The notes beneath the pieces are model-generated. The model was not told the DNA's origin. It saw nothing but the letters and a program-made list of their open reading frames with translations, and made no database searches. A DNA stretch of 64,000 bases from Watersipora subatra (lineage: Eukaryota > Bryozoa > Gymnolaemata > Cheilostomatida > Watersiporidae). The number at the start of each line of letters is the position of its first letter. Positions within the stretch are counted from its first letter, which is position 1. Location of the stretch: the NCBI RefSeq assembly GCF_963576615.1, contig NC_088714.1:48527272-48591271 (forward strand), read 5' to 3'. Below are positions 24,101 through 36,299 of the stretch, piece after piece. Position numbers and translations under genes: made by a program.

Positions 24101-27100
24101 ATGAGCACTGACCACACATATCATTGTGAAAAACCAGCAGCCAGTCACCAAGAAGTGGAAGTATCAGAATGGGACAGCATTTGTAAAGTAAGGCATGACA
24201 TGAACTGAAAACAAGACTCAAGAGACTGTCCTGTGTGGTCTGTCTGTCAGTTCTTTTATCTTCAGTTAAGTTAGGGGAAGAGTAGAGCAGAGATAAAATA
24301 ATTTGATTTTTAATTTTGTATATAACTACATTGTAACAAAATCAATCACGAACTACTTGCTCTACTTGCACTTTGTGTTATCTAACTGAATACTGAACTC
24401 GATTTTGCTTGCTCATACCAAAGACAAGCCAAAGAAAACCTTTTCTCATACAATTGCTTCACAGAATAAATATCATGCCTGCCAAGCATATATTATGAAT
24501 CAGTCTTTTAAGTCAAGCCTACTCTGTCCAAATTATATGAGGCGCTTCATAAATGAGCTCATCTTTTAGAAGTACTTCGCTTTAATATGACACCTGGTTG
24601 TCAAAATCTCCCAAAATTCATGCATTTCATTTGCCCCATTACATTATTTTGGGGGAGGTTGGTGGGCATTTGCCGCCAGCTACTCACTACATTGGTCAAA
24701 CTACTAATGACGAAGCAACTATACAGTTTATCTTTGCTATCAATCATGGTCTGAGTATGATTGTGATGTGTTCACCAATGAAGGTATTTGATGATACTTT
24801 TTGTTCTTAGAATATCCTACCTGAAGGTTTTGCCTACCACCTTCTAAAGCACGAGATGGTCCGAATAACCTCCAAGACGACCTTTGTCTTCTCTGTGAAG
24901 GAACTAAAATCAAAATCCGATATCTTGGCTTGGAAGGCCTCGTTTCAGGCAAACAACAGATGGCGCACAAAGGAAATCAGGAAGCCTACAGAAAGACTCC
25001 TGTTTCGTGTAAGTTATCACAAGTATAATAGGTATGAAAATACTCTAGTGTTGTTAAACCAGGTTTATCACCAGCCTGCAATGTATAACCAGAATCGCTG
25101 GTTGTGACTCAAAAACAGATTCAATCGTTTTCTAACCTCACCACACTCGAAAGACACAAGTCGGGCACAAGACCCGAGTCCGACACACTATACAGTTGTG
25201 AAAGAAGAACCTCAAGGGCATTGGATTGGTGCAAGTATAGTATACACTGTCATGTTTGTACTCTGTGGATCTAATATATTACGTACCTTTTTCAGCTTAG
25301 AGCTGTTTGTCAGCATCAAACACAGTATCAAAACAAGCATAGCTGCAAAAATAAGCAGAAGAGGAAGCGAAAATATTCCAACATAAAAAACACTGGATGT
25401 CCAGCCACGCTCACAATAAATTTAAAGTCAAAGGGAAACATGTAAGTTAGAATATAGCGAGTCTCTCTTATCAATTGCTTTAGGATTTATACATTTTGAG
25501 GTAATGCCTGTATTTCAAACCAAAATCGGTTATCAAAATCAATCGGTAACATAACAATTAAATAAAACATTGTTACCCCTGATTCTATGCCTCTAAAAGG
25601 ATTTTGTAACTTGTTAAGCGACTGTTGGACTGAATTCATCAGATTAGTTAATAGAAATAAATATTTTCTGTTTCAAGGGGATCTAGTGAAGCAGTGGTTA
25701 AGCTCAATTTGGCCCACAACCACCAAACAGCTTCTGCTGCTTCATATGGAAAGAATCGTGTCTCTGAAGAAACCACTAGAGCACTAGAACAGCTTTTTGT
25801 TGATGGACATTCTCCGATCTCAGCTTTAAGTCATTTGAAAATGACTGTGGAAGAGGATGTTGTCAAACTTGCGAACAGGTCAATCATCCCATCATCCAAG
25901 TTCTGCTCAAGGTATATAATTTGTGTGAAGGAAAGGCCAGTTGAACATTGTTTATACGCTCCGCGTACATTGTCTGACCTACAAATTATTTGATAACCAT
26001 TCAAATTGCTAGCAATTCTCATATTTTGCTTTTTAGACTTTATAACAAACTGAAAAAAATCAAATATGGTGAATTTCAAAAGACAACCGCAGAGATGAGA
26101 GAGGCTCTACAAATAAAATTGGAGAATGAGGATGTCAAGTTTTTGACAGGTCTAACAGAGAGCGGCCAAATGGTTGTTTCTCTGATAACTCCACTGATGG
26201 AGCGCTCACACAATTTAAGGTCAGCTTCTAAACATTACTGTGACTCTACATAGGTATAGTCTATGTACAGCATGCACTTACTAGATAGGATATAGGATTT
26301 AGTGACCCCAACCACTGACCCCAACCACTGATTATATTCCTCTATTAATTGTCATTCAGTGTCATTTATTGTTATTTATCATTTAAATGCGCCTTTATGT
26401 TCAAACTGGCAGTGAAAATAACATACATGGCACATAATCTGTTGCAGAGAGTCTGCAGAGATAGTGTTTTTAGATGCCAGTGGTGGAATGGACGGTCACC
26501 AGACCCGCCTCTTTCTACTTCTAACCCATTGCCATGGAGGAGGTGTCCCTTTAGGTATGAATAAAATTTAAATACAATGTAATTCTTCATTCACTAATAA
26601 CAACCTGATTTGATGTTTTTGTTGTTCAAGACAATGCATGCTATAGTTGCAAAAAGCCATGAAGGTTTTGAAATGCTAGAACATCGAAAAACCCAAACTA
26701 AACATATTGTGATTTTATTGCAGGTGCATTTCTGACCACAAGTGAAAGTGAAGATGCCATCACCATGGGATTAGACCAGATCAAACAGCTTGCTGACAGT
26801 TCTGGCTTCTATAACAGAGGTTTTTCATTATTATTTTTTTGAAGATAATTCATCTGAAACTATAATTCATTGAATGTTGGTACTCGAAAAAACAATGTAG
26901 GCTGAGAGACACGTGAAAAAAATCCCCACTCTGTTTAGTGGTTAATGAGTGAACTTGGTAGTACCCAGAACAATGCATTTCACAAATCACATAAAAACTT
27001 CTCTTGGCAATCAGTGTTTTGATGACAAGGAACCCATCTCTGCCCTTCTTCGTGTTTGGTATGATCAACACCCATCGTTCAACAATTTTAGGCCTAGTTG

Positions 27101-30100
27101 GACCAACATTGTTTATGGTTGATGACTCAAAGGCAGAACATGCGGCCATTAACACTGTGTTTCCAGAAAGTCGAGTGCTGCTTTGCACATTCCACATACA
27201 GCAAGCGGTGTGGAGATGGCTGTGGAACAGCCACAACAGGATCCACTTGAGAGATCGTAACACATGCATGGAACTGTTTCGTAGGCTTCTCTACAGCGAT
27301 AGTGAATCTGAATACATGGAAATGTAAGTATAATTTATAATGCTATGTATTTGATATTTGTATTATTCAGAAAGCAATTTTCAAATACCTACTGATATTT
27401 TGGAGCGAGAAATGGAGCAGCAATGATTACCCTGTGTTATGGATAATGAAAATAATAAAAGCAGAATATCAGCACCAATCCTTGGTGTTGTTATGTATAT
27501 GTTAGTGTTTATTTGGTGTAATTTTAGCCTAACTATTATTCCCCAAACCCCAGGAGGGTTGATGACTAATAGTTAGGCTAGGTGTAATTCTTTGTAATTT
27601 ATCTGGCATACTTTAAATGTATATTTGATGATTTGATTAACAAGCAGCTATTAACAACTTCCTTAATGATTTATAGCTATGAGAGTGACCATTCGTGTCT
27701 GGCAAAATATCCAAATTATGCCAATTATCTTGGCGTGTTACATGGCAGGCGAAGTCTTTGGGCTTTGTGCTTCCGCCAGAGCAGTCTCACAAGAGGTGGC
27801 TATTAAAAGAAGCTTGTTGCATGCAATCCACTGTTCACTGTTCCTTGCTTCTGCTCTTCACCTTCTTAGCTTTTTAGGTGTATCCATGGGCTATGGTCAA
27901 TTGAATGTGGTGTTGCATTGCATGTCATACATATAGTGTATACCACAAAGTTCAATGCTTGGCATGAGTCTGCAATTGATATTATGTATGAGAAGAAATC
28001 GCATGGAATGTTATTGTCCTTTCATTTGTCTAGTTTATACTCATTTAAGCACCAATTGTATGGCCTTTTAGCTTTATTATATATTGCCTCTTGTATGATT
28101 TTATGTGGGCCTGTGCTACCAAATTATTTATTTTATACTTAACATCTATGTTCGATCTTTAAGGTAACAACACCAACAATTTTGTGGAGGCAGCGTTCAG
28201 ACTCCTCAAGGACACAGTTCTTCATCGAGCTAGAGCGTTCAACTGTGTCCATTTGACGGAGTATCTGATCACAAAATTTGAGAATTCAATTTGTAACAGA
28301 CTTCTTGATATTGCCCATGGCAGGACAGAGCTTAGACACAGAAGGAAACGACCTGCAACTTCATCAGCAACAATAAAGCATGTGAGTAGCATGTGGTACA
28401 TGAGGTGGATTAGTTCAATTTATGTTATTGGACGTAATTTTAGAGTAGGGTAAGTTGAGTTACAGGGGAGATGTCTTGTGTCGGATTTCTTGATATTCCC
28501 ATTAAGCGTTCCTCAAGTATAGTAAGTTCTGCTGCAATAATGACCTTACGGTTTTTTATGTATATATAACTTACTTGGTCTTTGCAGAAGGTTGGTGACC
28601 AGTATGAGGTGGTCATAGGGAAGACCAAGAGACTCGTCCAAGCTGATCTAGGTTTGTGTAGCTGCACTTATGGAAACACAGGAAACCTGTGTAAGCACCT
28701 GTGGGCTGTGATGGAGAGTGCATTTGAATGTGGAACAAATGCACACCACTATAAGCCACTCCAGCACCAAAGGGAGGTTTTGTTTTGGCTTTCAACAGGT
28801 AATACCATAGGACTAATTACTGTTTAAAATGATAATAAGTCAACTAGTTTGCTTAGCCTTGTTAGATGTAAAGTTTGACTATTCACAGTGAACTCTCATA
28901 AAACATTCTAAACTATTGTACAGGTCAGAAAGCACAGAAAGGCTGGTTGGAGCCGCTCCACCACAATACTTGTATAAATAATAAAACAATTAGTACAGAA
29001 AGAGAAGTAGAAGAACATCTTGAATACGAAGAGATTGTTAAAAGGTACTGGCCTAGTATTAACCATCTTCGCTTCGTAAAATGGAGTGGTCATGTATGAC
29101 TAACAAAAGTCAGCCATAAAGCTTACTATTACTAAAGATTGGAATTTTTTGAGACGAAGAATTCATTCGAACCACTTGCAGTACGAAAGTATAAATAATC
29201 TTTTTCAACTAGAACCTACTTGTGTTATACAATATAAAGTTTGGTCATATGTGGGCATGATTACTCAAACACTAAAATTCATTAGATAGCTGGATATGTT
29301 ACATTTTGTGAACAATTCATTTGTTTTTATCATTTTAGCGAGAACAGTTATTCAGAAGTGGATGTGATACCAAAGGTTTCTGAACTACAGCGCCAGAAAT
29401 GGTAGGCCACGAGACAAGGCACATGATCATCATATTTATACATGTTTTTCATTTATAAGCTATTTTGTCACACATGCCTGTTATGACATGTCAGCAATCA
29501 TCATCGCATAACATACCTGATGTATATTATTTGCCACTGTGGTGATTGATTTGATAAAATCATGTCAGAAGCCCCTTGTCCTATGTTCTCTGTTCAACAA
29601 ACTTACCACCTTCTGCTTCTTGCTTCATTACTCCAGTGGTGTGTTTACTCTCCTGCTCAGTTTATTCAGTAATGATTTTTGTTTCTCAAATGATTGTACA
29701 TTTTATGATTCATGCCGAAGTTCATACTCTGTGTGAACAATGATGATTCAATAGTTGAAAGACAAGATTACATAACACTGGGAGATATTACTGTTTATAA
29801 TATGCACATCATGTACATATTATTGAGTTTTTTAAAGGCAAGCAGCTATTGATGCATTCCACAAGGACATGTCGGATAAACTCGAAAACTACTATGAGGC
29901 GGCTATGTATGGTCCGGCCTTTGAGACCTTCATCGAACGGTGGAAGGCCCGTACAGCGAGTCAGAAAATCACTCTCCTGAACACACCATTGTTTTTAGGA
30001 GGATACAGTTTTATGCAAAAGAGGTGAATTTTAGGGTGAATTGGCAGGGTGTAGTATTGCCATAGTTTAGATAACAAGTCAGTCAGTTATACATTAATGT

Positions 30101-30539
30101 ACAAGCATGCCTCACATGGTATTAAATGTTGATAGCCGTTTGATACATGCCTAACTATTAGGCCCACCCCCCAGCGGTTTTGGGACTAATAGTTTGGCTG
30201 GTGTCAGACACTCCTCATCAGATATTCTGGATAAAGTTTTGTGATTAATCACAGTATCATCAGATTTGTACCATGTAAGACATAACGAAAAACATATTTC
30301 ACATGAAAAAGAACAAATATCATAATAATTACAGGACTAAAATTGGAGTGCAGCCTTCAGCAGTGGCCAGAAGAAAAAGGCCACTCGGCACAACAACGAG
30401 CCAACATGGAGGTTCTCGTAGGAAGGCTGCTGAACATGCCTATGGGAAGGAAACCAAGAAGAACCAACCTGCCCCACACAGTTTATTATTCTGTGTGGAA
30501 AGAACCATTTCTTTAGGCAAAACTCACTCCAAGAAATGA
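24101..30539 (+). CDS. MULE transposase, 15 exons, 801 aa, intact
   Basis: Exons: 24101-24187, 24811-25008, 25296-25441, 25678-25911, 26037-26219, 26448-26554, 26724-26819, 27092-27323, 27677-27795, 28164-28381, 28588-28798, 28924-29044, 29339-29401, 29838-30023, 30335-30539. All introns are GT-AG and all 14 junction phases agree, giving 801 codons plus TGA. Near residues 30-140 is a FAR1/WRKY-GCM1-like DNA-binding region (conserved C...H, then TGCPATLTI). The DDE core shows LDASGGMDGHQTRLF (first Asp), LFMVDDSKAEHAAI (second Asp), LCTFHIQQAVWRWLW (C-x2-H), and NNTNNFVEAAFRLLKD (catalytic Glu). A SWIM zinc finger follows (CSCTYGNTGNLCKH), then a basic tail (ARRKRPLG). Such enzymes cut and paste Mutator-like elements. 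The TIRs lie 252 bp upstream of the ATG and 3.2 kb downstream of the stop. The start is chosen because this ATG opens the only phase-0 first exon seen. Confidence 0.88.
27535..27580. repeat. Short hairpin repeat in a MULE intron
   Basis: TAGCCTAACTATTA and its inverse TAATAGTTAGGCTA flank a CCCCAAACCCC loop. A related hairpin occurs at 30149-30198. Confidence 0.6.
30149..30198. repeat. Second copy of the short hairpin repeat
   Basis: GCCTAACTATTA ... TAATAGTTTGGC with a C-rich loop, in the last intron of the MULE transposase. Same arms and layout as 27535-27580. Confidence 0.55.
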
Positions 30540-30607
30540 TACCGGTATGTTTATAGGTATAGAATAGTCTATGGCTGTGACTTGCGCTTTTAATTAACTG
30601 TACTCAC

Positions 30608-30759
30608 CAGAATTTATAAATGATGATGTCTTATGAATGATAATGGTTTCTTCTTTACACGTCCAAAGCTCTGTGAGAATATCAGCAGGCCATGCATTTT
30701 TATTCGCAGCTGTCCGATCCACATGTTTGAATGGAACATAGGTGTAAAATATTATAAAT
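30608..30759 (-). CDS. Possible single antisense exon near the MULE 3' end
   Basis: On the minus strand a pyrimidine-rich acceptor (GGTTTTTTAG) precedes 152 open bases ending in CTG before GTGAGTAC, a strong donor. Phase 2 in, phase 1 out. The peptide includes YVPFKHVDRTAANKNAWPAD and ILTELWTCKEETIIIH. No family is recognised and no partner exon was found, so this may be an exon of a second transposon gene, a host exon, or chance. Confidence 0.3.
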
Positions 30760-32290
30760 CTAAAAAACCATCTCCTTAAATCTTTTATCATTTAATCAAT
30801 TTTATTGATCAGTTTTAGGAATTACTTTTCATTATTGTTGATAAGATGCATGTGAGTACATCTCAAGTCTCATTTGTTAGTTAACACTTTTGTATACTTT
30901 CTGTTAGTAACACTTTCTTTTGTTATTATTGTAGTAAATCTTATGACACACTGAATGATGATCAGTTGCCAGTGGCTCAAGAAGATACCATTACTACATC
31001 AGAAAATGTTCCAGCATCTCCCATATATGACATGGAAGCTCACCCCTTTGCATTATTTTGTTTTATTATTTTAGGTGTGTTAGGCGTAAGACTTCATCCT
31101 CGTACAGTCTGAATAGCATCTTACTGAGTATTTCCAAATAAGGTTTTTATATATTAAAACTTATTGAAAGAATACAATGAACATTCTGGATATACATTGT
31201 AAGTGTTTTCAAACTTTATCTCACATTTTATCCCCTAATCCACCACATCATAAAGCAGACGTGATTCCTGGATGAGGCTCAAACATGAGTCTTTTTAATG
31301 GCTAACACCAGACATTGTTAGTCAAACTCTAATTTATGCTGTAGCAATAGTGAGGATTAAAACGCTTTTGGGATTTGTAAAAAGATATAAAGACACAGCC
31401 TGGCCAATTGTCCTACTTATATTTATTGAGACAGCTTGATCAAACTGAGCCTCTTGATGATTTGATGCCTGCATTTGTGCCAAGAATTGTCTATGTACAT
31501 GTAGATCACAGCTGACTTGATTTGATCAAGAATTATTGGTTTGATATTGTTACATACTATTACAACTGATCTGTTTCAAAAGTCACATGATGAAATGCGG
31601 ATGTGTAAGTGAGTTGTGGCATGTAAAAATTCTGCACCAGTTGTATAGCAGCAGTGCTATTCATCACTGTAAATAATTCCTTATTAGATCAGCCAAGCCA
31701 AAGGCGTTTTTATAGCTTACCACCCAAAGTGAGAGACTCTCACTGAGAGTATAAGTTCACTCCATTCAATGGTACACACACAAAAACTGAATTAACTTTT
31801 GTTCTCGGCGTTGAGGAAAAGATGATCAGTTCCCAAAATTTACATAATCTGCAGCGACATTGCATTTTTCTATAAACAACTGCTCAATCATGAACTGAAG
31901 TTTGGAAGACAGCGTACCAAATATCAACAAAGCTACTTCCTCGTTTTGATCAGAGCCGTATAGTTTCAGAGTTCCATGGCCAGCGGAAGCATATATGGGA
32001 GCTCTATTTTTTATAAAAGTTATAATGGAGAGGCCGCAACATTAACCAACACATATTACTCTCATTGGCAGTTGCTTTAAAGTTGATTGTTGTATCATAC
32101 ACCATTTGAAAGAGGACAACATTTTCTAGAAGAAACTACCTTTTTTGTAAAAAAATAAAATCTATGCAAAAAAGTGAGATGTTGAGAGCGAGGTAAGAAT
32201 ATTCCATTAGAGATCAGTATGTCGATCGGGTTTGTTTGGAAACAGCATTTTTGTTTCCGGTTCTTGATGCTGGACTCAGAAGCTATACGG
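30760..32290. other. MULE 3' region, no gene assigned
   Basis: AT-rich sequence between the transposase and the hAT fragment. An open stretch near 30935-31110 (SYDTLNDDQLPVAQEDTITT) follows an AG acceptor and could be an alternative last exon, but no donor links it to the transposase model. Confidence 0.35.
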
Positions 32291-32382
32291 CAGGGGTGCC
32301 CAAATACTTTTGCTGGAGGGCCAAACAGGTAACCAGGCCTTATCAGGAGGGCCAGACATGAATACAGCTGTATATATGTAAA

Positions 32383-32535
32383 TGTATGTGCATTTTAAGT
32401 AATGTGTAAGTAAACATGAACATAAACATGAAATGTATGTGCATTTTAAGTAATGTGTAAGTAAACATGAACATATACATGAATTGTATGTGTATTTTAA
32501 GTAATGTGTAAGTATACATGAACATAAACATGAAA
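32383..32535. repeat. 51-bp tandem repeat, three units
   Basis: TGTATGTGCATTTTAAGTAA followed by TGTGTAAGTAAACATGAACA repeats three times with few changes, between the hAT terminus and its transposase remnant. Confidence 0.85.
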
Positions 32536-32612
32536 GTAACAAGGTGTAACATAATAACATATGTAGGTTTATTCTCAACAAAATCTACTGTGCAGAAGAA
32601 GTATATGTAATG

Positions 32613-33659
32613 TTAATGAGACACATGGAAGCAAGTTTGCTTTGCAGCTATTGCTGCAATATCTGGTTTATCTTTGGTTACTGCTACAGATAAGAGCTTT
32701 TGAGTGTGTTCCTCTGTCAGTACACTCCGATACCTACTTTTTTATAAATGTCAGCTTTGAAAACATTGATTCACACAAGTAGGTTGTACCAAAGAAAGTA
32801 GGTAAGTGCACTGCCATTTTGCATAGCATAGGATACTTCTCCTGGACAGCAGGTTGTGTTCGGAACCCTACAATAGTTTGCTCAGCAAATTGAGCTTTAG
32901 CCAGTATATCTGCCTTTAAATCACACAGCTCTAATTCTGCCACACCTCTCGGAACATGAGGAAAGTTATCAACTTGGGTTTTCCAAAGCTGATGTGCCTG
33001 AAATGGGCACGCAACCAGCTCAATAATGCCATTGATACTATCAAAGGCAGCAAAGCGACGCTCCATCTCTGAAGAAACATCAATGAGAAAAGCGCATGCT
33101 GCTGTAAGGTCCACGACATCATCACGACCATTCTCAAATTCTCTGATGATTGGAAAGTGGTTCATATCACTGTTTATGTCCTCGTAAAAACAGTGGAGTT
33201 TGTCTTTAAAAGATGTTACTGCCTGCCAGAGTTCTACCACATTACGACCTTCACCCTGCAATTTCAAATTTAGGTCATTCAGATAGGCCAAAATGTCTGT
33301 CAGAAAAGCCATGTCTCTCAGTGAATGCTCCGATCTGAGAATCTCTAAAAATCGTTCTGCTGCATCTCCTCCAATCTCACTAAAAACCTGCTCAATATGC
33401 TGTCTTACAGTCCATACCCTTTGCAAAGCTATACCCTTACTCAGCCATCTGCAAATATACATTAAAGTACATTGTATATTAAAAATAATTCACAACATTC
33501 ACAACTTTGCTGTCCTTTTTTACCTTTTCATAATGTAATGAAAATAAGTATGTCAAATATAATTCAAAAATAGCAGTATGGTACTAACCTGACGTTGTTG
33601 TGTACTAACAAATCATCATACTGAGAATCAGACTCCTGGAGAAATTTTAGCCGTATAGT
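32613..33659 (-). pseudogene. hAT transposase C-terminal half, frameshifted
   Basis: Exon 33659-33592 encodes LQESDSQYDDLLVHNNVR with donor GTTAGT. After a 117-bp intron, exon 33474 onward begins WLSKGIALQRVW and continues with HSLRDMAFLTDILAYLNDLN and FGTTYLCESMFSKLTFIK. The pattern matches the domesticated ZBED5/GTF2IRD2/EPM2AIP1-like hAT lineage, including the C-terminal dimerisation segment. In a run of six A at the FIKK codons one extra base shifts the frame. After it, SRYRSVLTEEHTQKLLSV continues in the correct sense to TAA at 32613-32615. The N-terminus with BED finger and first catalytic residues is absent. It is a dead copy; the single shift looks recent or could be a sequencing error. 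Confidence 0.8.
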
Positions 33660-33731
33660 ATACGGCTCTGGTTGTGATAATGTCATATATCGCGGCACAA
33701 TCGCGCTTTCTTGACTTCTCTCACGAGAGTT

Positions 33732-33755
33732 TTTGGGGTGCTAATTTCCTCTCGC
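33732..33755 (-). repeat. MULE right TIR
   Basis: 24-bp perfect inverse of the left TIR, followed immediately by GGTGC. A second small palindrome (CTCTCACGAGAG) lies just inside at 33718-33729. Confidence 0.85.
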
Positions 33756-33760
33756 GGTGC

Positions 33761-34121
33761 AGTTCATATAAACCGGCACAAATGGGCTCGATAATGTTAG
33801 TGAATGTAAGCAATCATTGGTCGTTTTAGTAAATTAGCGTAACTTATTGGACAGCAATATCGTAGACTGACGAATGCACCACTATTTGCGTGCAAAGAGT
33901 AATACATGTACTGTCACATAAAGAGGTAAAGGTATTATCTAATATTTATCCAATCAAACTGGTCGTCTGCGTCCAGTACCGACTCCATTTTAGCCACTAA
34001 TAATCTAAATTGGAGGACTATGTCGCAGCTCGCTTAGTTTGCCTATAACCCATCGTATCCGATATATGGTTAATAAAGCCTCTTAGTATGGAAAGTATGT
34101 CAAGTTTGTTAATTATTCTAG
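33761..34121. other. No feature assigned right of the MULE
   Basis: Unique-looking sequence with no ORF or repeat structure recognised. Confidence 0.4.
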
Positions 34122-34305
34122 AAAATAGTTTTTTCGTAAACAGCTTTTCTTCATATAATAAGGATAATATAGTCTGGCAGTACTATGGTAGGTCGGTGTT
34201 CACATATTTCATCCGAAATAGTTTTTTCGTAAACAGCTTTTCTTCATATAAGGATAATATAGTCTGGCAGTACTATGGTAGGTAGGTGTTCGCATAATTT
34301 ATCCG
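34122..34305. repeat. ~90-bp tandem duplication
   Basis: ATAGTTTTTTCGTAAACAGC through GGTGTTC...ATCCGAA occurs twice in direct succession (about 34122-34213 and 34214-34305), differing by an ATA insertion and a few substitutions. Recent local duplication. Confidence 0.85.
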
Positions 34306-34644
34306 AATGCAGCAAAATATATTGGTTAAACGTACGACTTTTGTATGCAACTGTGAACTTTAGTTTTTTTTGCAATCAAGGTAAACCTTATTTACAATTT
34401 TGGCCATATTTAAGGGATTAATGTTACATAATATGCTCACTTTTTGAGGGCTTTACAGTAATAACGTAAAATAGACTAAAAACGTTTGGTCAATTTTCTT
34501 AGTTCTTTGTATTTTTGACTTTTCTTCAAATTTCAAAAAAAATGAAAAACGATGATTAGTGATAGCAAAAAGTTATACTTTTATTAATTAGTACATGTAT
34601 TAATGAGTACTAAAATATTACCTTTAGTATATTCATCAATCTAA

Positions 34645-35466
34645 AGGCGTGGTCACACGAGCACCGAACCGACGTATGATCGGTTCGGAGGCTGGTTCGG
34701 TTCGTGGCACATGTCACACGGCATCCAAAGTCACTTCGCTTCCTAGGTACCATACGTATAGAGACAGGACACGGTTTCATTAGTAGTTGGTATGTATTTG
34801 AGTTAAATATTTCTATTGTAAACAAAAAACTTTGAGGAACCATTATAAATTATAATTACACAGCAGATTTATCAGAAGATCATTCAGCTGCTCAAAGTAA
34901 ATCACTCGATACAAAGATTTTGCTAACCCTTACCATCAACATAATTATATTTTTTATTAACATATGAATGTTTTTCTATGCTGAGTACGTAACAAACAAA
35001 AACAGTCTTTATCATAGTACTGTGATTTTACATTAATAAATCTGTCAACGATACTTCATCAGGATGAATATGACACATTACTTATATTCTACACGAAAAA
35101 AATCACAACCATTCTCTTACATTTATCAAAAACTGGAGTGCAACATCTTACATTTATGCATCACAATCACAAGTCCGGGTGAACCTTGTCGTATATTGCT
35201 TCATGTTGTTTATTTAACGAAATAAAAGTATCGTCCCGCTTATTTTTTAACTTTACTCACATGCACGTAAGGAGAAATGTGACGTGTGCTCGCTAGAATT
35301 CTGGAATTTTAACCAGCCAATAAGAGCAAGGGTTCGGCCACGAAATTTCGAGCAGTACCGAAATGGTTCGTTTCGGCCAGAAATGTCTTCGGCCGAACTT
35401 TTTACAGTTGAGATCGACGTCGCTTTGCGTCATTTAGTTCAGTTCGGCGCTCGTGTGACCACGCCT
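34645..35466. mobile_element. MITE with 26-bp TIRs (Harbinger-like?)
   Basis: AGGCGTGGTCACACGAGCAC at the left is mirrored by the inverse ending at 35466, with one mismatch over about 26 bp. The flanks are TAA and TAC, close to the TWA duplications of PIF/Harbinger elements, so that assignment is tentative. Interior subterminal palindromes contain GGTTCGG/CCGAACC and GGCCGAA motifs. No transposase is encoded; it is 0.8 kb and non-autonomous. Confidence 0.75.
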
Positions 35467-35609
35467 TACGCCATTGTATTGCTAGATGCTAACGATTAAA
35501 AAGAAGCCGTCAAGAACTCACTGTACATACGTATCTCACACGCGCAGGAAATTAAATTTTAGCCTAAAACAGGGAAATATAATCTGAATGTAAACTCAAC
35601 AGGAAACTC

Positions 35610-36190
35610 TATAGGAGACTCAAAGTAAAAGATAAATTTACCTCCATTCTCCGAGCTTCCGCCGTAGAACTTTAACTACCTGATGCCAAGAAAACTCGGA
35701 GTCACCTTCGCAGTAACTTTCACAGCAAATTTTACAATTATGTTGTTCGCCAATAAAACGTGTCGATCGAGTAATTCATTAAAGTAACGGTGTTAATTAA
35801 TTTAGTAAATATCGATGTCCATGCGATTTAATAATAGAGTGAAATCCCTAAATTTTAGATCACAGACAACGCATTTTACGAGTGATAACATTTATTACGG
35901 CCTATATAAAAATTCCGTGCTGGTGATTGGCTAAGGAAGCGAACTCATATTTATCGCTCGTGGTTTCTTTTCAGAGGTATTACTTGTGTTGTCACGAAAG
36001 AAGCACCCGCTGGAATGTGAGCTTTTTAAAAGAGGGCCTCATTCAAACGCATATATATCTGGACAGGGTTGGTCTCCAAAGACAAAAATGGCAACAAATT
36101 GTAGCTGATGTTTTAGTCTTTTATGGGTCTTAATTTCATTAAATCGAATTTTTTGACGCAACCACATCTTTAAGCGCTTCATTATGTAAG
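35610..36190. repeat. Dispersed ~600-bp repeat, copy 1
   Basis: Shared, in order, with 40575-41185: AAGATAAATTTACCTCCATT, GAAAACTCGGAGTCACCTTC, ATGTTGTTCGCCAATAAAAC, CCTATATAAAAATTCCGTG, CTGGACAGGGTTGGTCTCCA, TTGTAGCTGATGTTT. No TIR, tRNA module or ORF is evident, so it is unclassified. Confidence 0.7.
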
Positions 36191-36299
36191 AGTAGGAAAA
36201 TATATCTAGGGCTTGATACAATGTATTTTATAACAAACAGGCAGATTTTATAATCGAACTTATGATTACACACACAAATATTATATATAAAGTTTATAA

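Larger units (their letters stand above)
32291..33659 (-). mobile_element. hAT transposon copy, 5' truncated
   Basis: The 3' terminus reads CAGGGGTGCCCAAATACTTT at 32291, followed by GGAGGGCCA motifs, as in Charlie-like hAT ends. The minus-strand transposase remnant points toward this end. The other side stops abruptly at about 33659, beside the palindrome GCCGTATAGTATACGGC (33651-33667), so the 5' part is gone. It lies wholly between the MULE TIRs. Confidence 0.65.
23849..33755 (+). mobile_element. Complete MULE-type DNA transposon (9.9 kb)
   Basis: A 24-bp sequence starting GCGAGAGGAAATTAGC at 23849-23872 is repeated, inverted and without mismatch, at 33732-33755. Both ends are flanked directly by GGTGC (23844-23848 and 33756-33760), a 5-bp direct repeat compatible with a TSD. 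Between them lies an intact MULE transposase gene (24101-30539). Mutator-like elements usually make longer TSDs (8-11 bp), so either the duplication has decayed or this lineage differs. Further inward copies of the subterminal motif (GCTAATTTCCTCTCGC near 23975) are present. The interior right part carries a truncated hAT copy and a 51-bp tandem repeat, apparently later insertions or captured DNA. Confidence 0.75.

Noticed and set aside
27004-27091. 5' extension of the MULE exon at 27092
   Set aside because: The frame is open, but starting at 27092 matches the incoming phase, follows a clear TTTTAG acceptor and gives the family-like sequence GLVGPTLFMVDDS. The extension does not resemble MULE proteins.
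35284-35499. Plus-strand ORF over the right end of a MITE
   Set aside because: It covers the TIR and subterminal palindromes of the 34645-35466 element; no coding evidence.
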